Positions 51,658-51,980 of a stretch of DNA of 51,980 bases are shown here, in pieces. The DNA is taken from positions 1 through 51,980 of the forward strand of contig JACPHN010000088.1 in assembly GCA_016188575.1 (NCBI GenBank), given 5' to 3'. This DNA comes from Candidatus Schekmanbacteria bacterium (GTDB lineage: Bacteria > CSSED10-310 > JACPHN01). Positions within the stretch are counted from its first letter, which is position 1, and the number at the start of each line of letters is the position of its first letter. Under the pieces are notes generated by a model. The model did no database searches. It saw only the letters and a list, made by a program, of their open reading frames with translations, and had not been told where the DNA came from. The position numbers and the translations under genes were made by a program.

Positions 51658-51980
51658 GTGAAACGTGATAAGACGCAAAGCTTCATTCTCGAACTTGGTC
51701 TTGAGACAACCTCCAAAGACGATGTGACGCTCTACAAACGCATCGAGCAAGCGGCTCGAAATCTTTACAACGCTTGCCTTGGGGAGGCATTGCGCCGTCT
51801 TGGTTTGCGTAATCAATCGCGAGAATTCCAACGGATACGGTCGTTGCCAAAGGGGCCTGAACGTACCGCGGCCTTCAAGGATCTCAACCATAAGTTTGGC
51901 TTTACCGACTTCGGTCTGCAAGCTTATGCCGGCAAGACGAAATCCTCGTGCTGGATCGGCGACCACTTGGATAGCGATAC
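51658..51980 (+). CDS. tnpB: TnpB-family RNA-guided nuclease, N-terminal part (runs off the window)
   Basis: The first 107 codons are seen: KRDKTQSFILELGLETTSKD, then LYKRIEQAARNLYNACLGEA, SREFQRIRSLPKGPERTAAF and NHKFGFTDFGLQAYAGKTKS. This is the start (WED/REC region) of IS200/IS605 TnpB, ancestor of Cas12, which cuts target DNA using a guide RNA from the element's right end. The GTG at 51658 lies three bases after the tnpA stop. The RuvC acids and zinc ribbon are beyond the window, so activity cannot be judged. Confidence 0.75.
   Translation, partial: MKRDKTQSFILELGLETTSKDDVTLYKRIEQAARNLYNACLGEALRRLGLRNQSREFQRIRSLPKGPERTAAFKDLNHKFGFTDFGLQAYAGKTKSSCWIGDHLDSD

Larger units (their letters stand above)
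51298..51980 (+). mobile_element. IS200/IS605-family insertion element, right part beyond the window
   Basis: A subterminal hairpin, a 5'-truncated tnpA and the start of tnpB occur in order on the plus strand; the window ends inside tnpB, so the right end and any guide RNA are not visible. The lower GC and plain codon usage differ from neighbouring genes, fitting recent transfer. Confidence 0.7.

Noticed and set aside
51367-51966. Minus-strand open frame of 199 codons across the insertion element
   Set aside because: Antisense to tnpA and tnpB, whose family motifs read on the plus strand; similar shadows are often mis-annotated in IS elements.

Overview
This 52 kb window comes from a GC-rich, Gram-negative-type bacterium. 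It encodes a predicted lipoprotein with a lipobox, exported and periplasmic proteins, a methyl-accepting chemotaxis protein, CheB, SecG, trigger factor, ClpP and standard tRNAs. The gene mix (many stand-alone receivers, a GGDEF protein, a SpoIIE-type phosphatase module, an Ltp2-like thiolase with DUF35, thiolase/dehydrogenase/crotonase genes, a fused aconitase-family protein) fits a deltaproteobacterial, Myxococcota, Binatota or similar lineage. There is no rRNA or other decisive marker, so I do not name a taxon.

Layout. 0-6.1 kb is a gene graveyard: a broken tyrosine recombinase, a small DUF4258/YgiT-type toxin-antitoxin pair that is apparently leaderless, a BNR/Asp-box propeller gene broken by a stop and two frameshifts, dispersed repeats, then an intact ArsR-rhodanese regulator followed by remnants of the genes it probably controlled (sterol-desaturase N-terminus, sulfide:quinone-reductase-like protein with its middle deleted). 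6.2-11.4 kb (minus) is a phosphorelay: a lone receiver, a REC-Hpt-pseudoREC-REC-GGDEF protein and a GAF-PAS-PAS hybrid kinase, overlapping or nearly so. 11.4-14.5 kb (minus) encodes an ABC ATPase and an unusual protein in which a zinc M16 peptidase is joined to an ABC-2 permease; this is the most novel item in the window. 14.6-16.8 kb (minus) is an Ltp2-like thiolase fold protein with a DUF35-SCP2 fusion partner.

17-25 kb holds surface and envelope genes: a GT2 glycosyltransferase, a PhnD-like binding protein, a polysaccharide deacetylase, an acetyltransferase, an MCP and a DUF2723 membrane protein. 25-31 kb is housekeeping: stand-alone EF-G, a receiver, EngB, ClpP, trigger factor, tRNA-Arg(UCG) and tRNA-Leu(UAG). 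31-36 kb carries an aconitase-family enzyme and, divergently, a thiolase / 3-hydroxyacyl-CoA dehydrogenase / enoyl-CoA hydratase operon. 36.2-39.2 kb is a partner-switching module (PP2C phosphatase, receiver-kinase, STAS protein) whose STAS gene is broken. 39.4-44.5 kb has CutA, a subtilase with a membrane tail and a run of poorly known envelope and signalling genes. 44.5-51.2 kb has Mrp/ApbC, gap-secG, cheB, moaC and hutF. The window ends inside an IS200/IS605-type element with a truncated tnpA and the start of tnpB.

A recurring theme is clean internal loss within genes (recombinase, desaturase, SQR-like protein, STAS, TnpA). This could be real decay or an assembly fault, and only read mapping can tell them apart.
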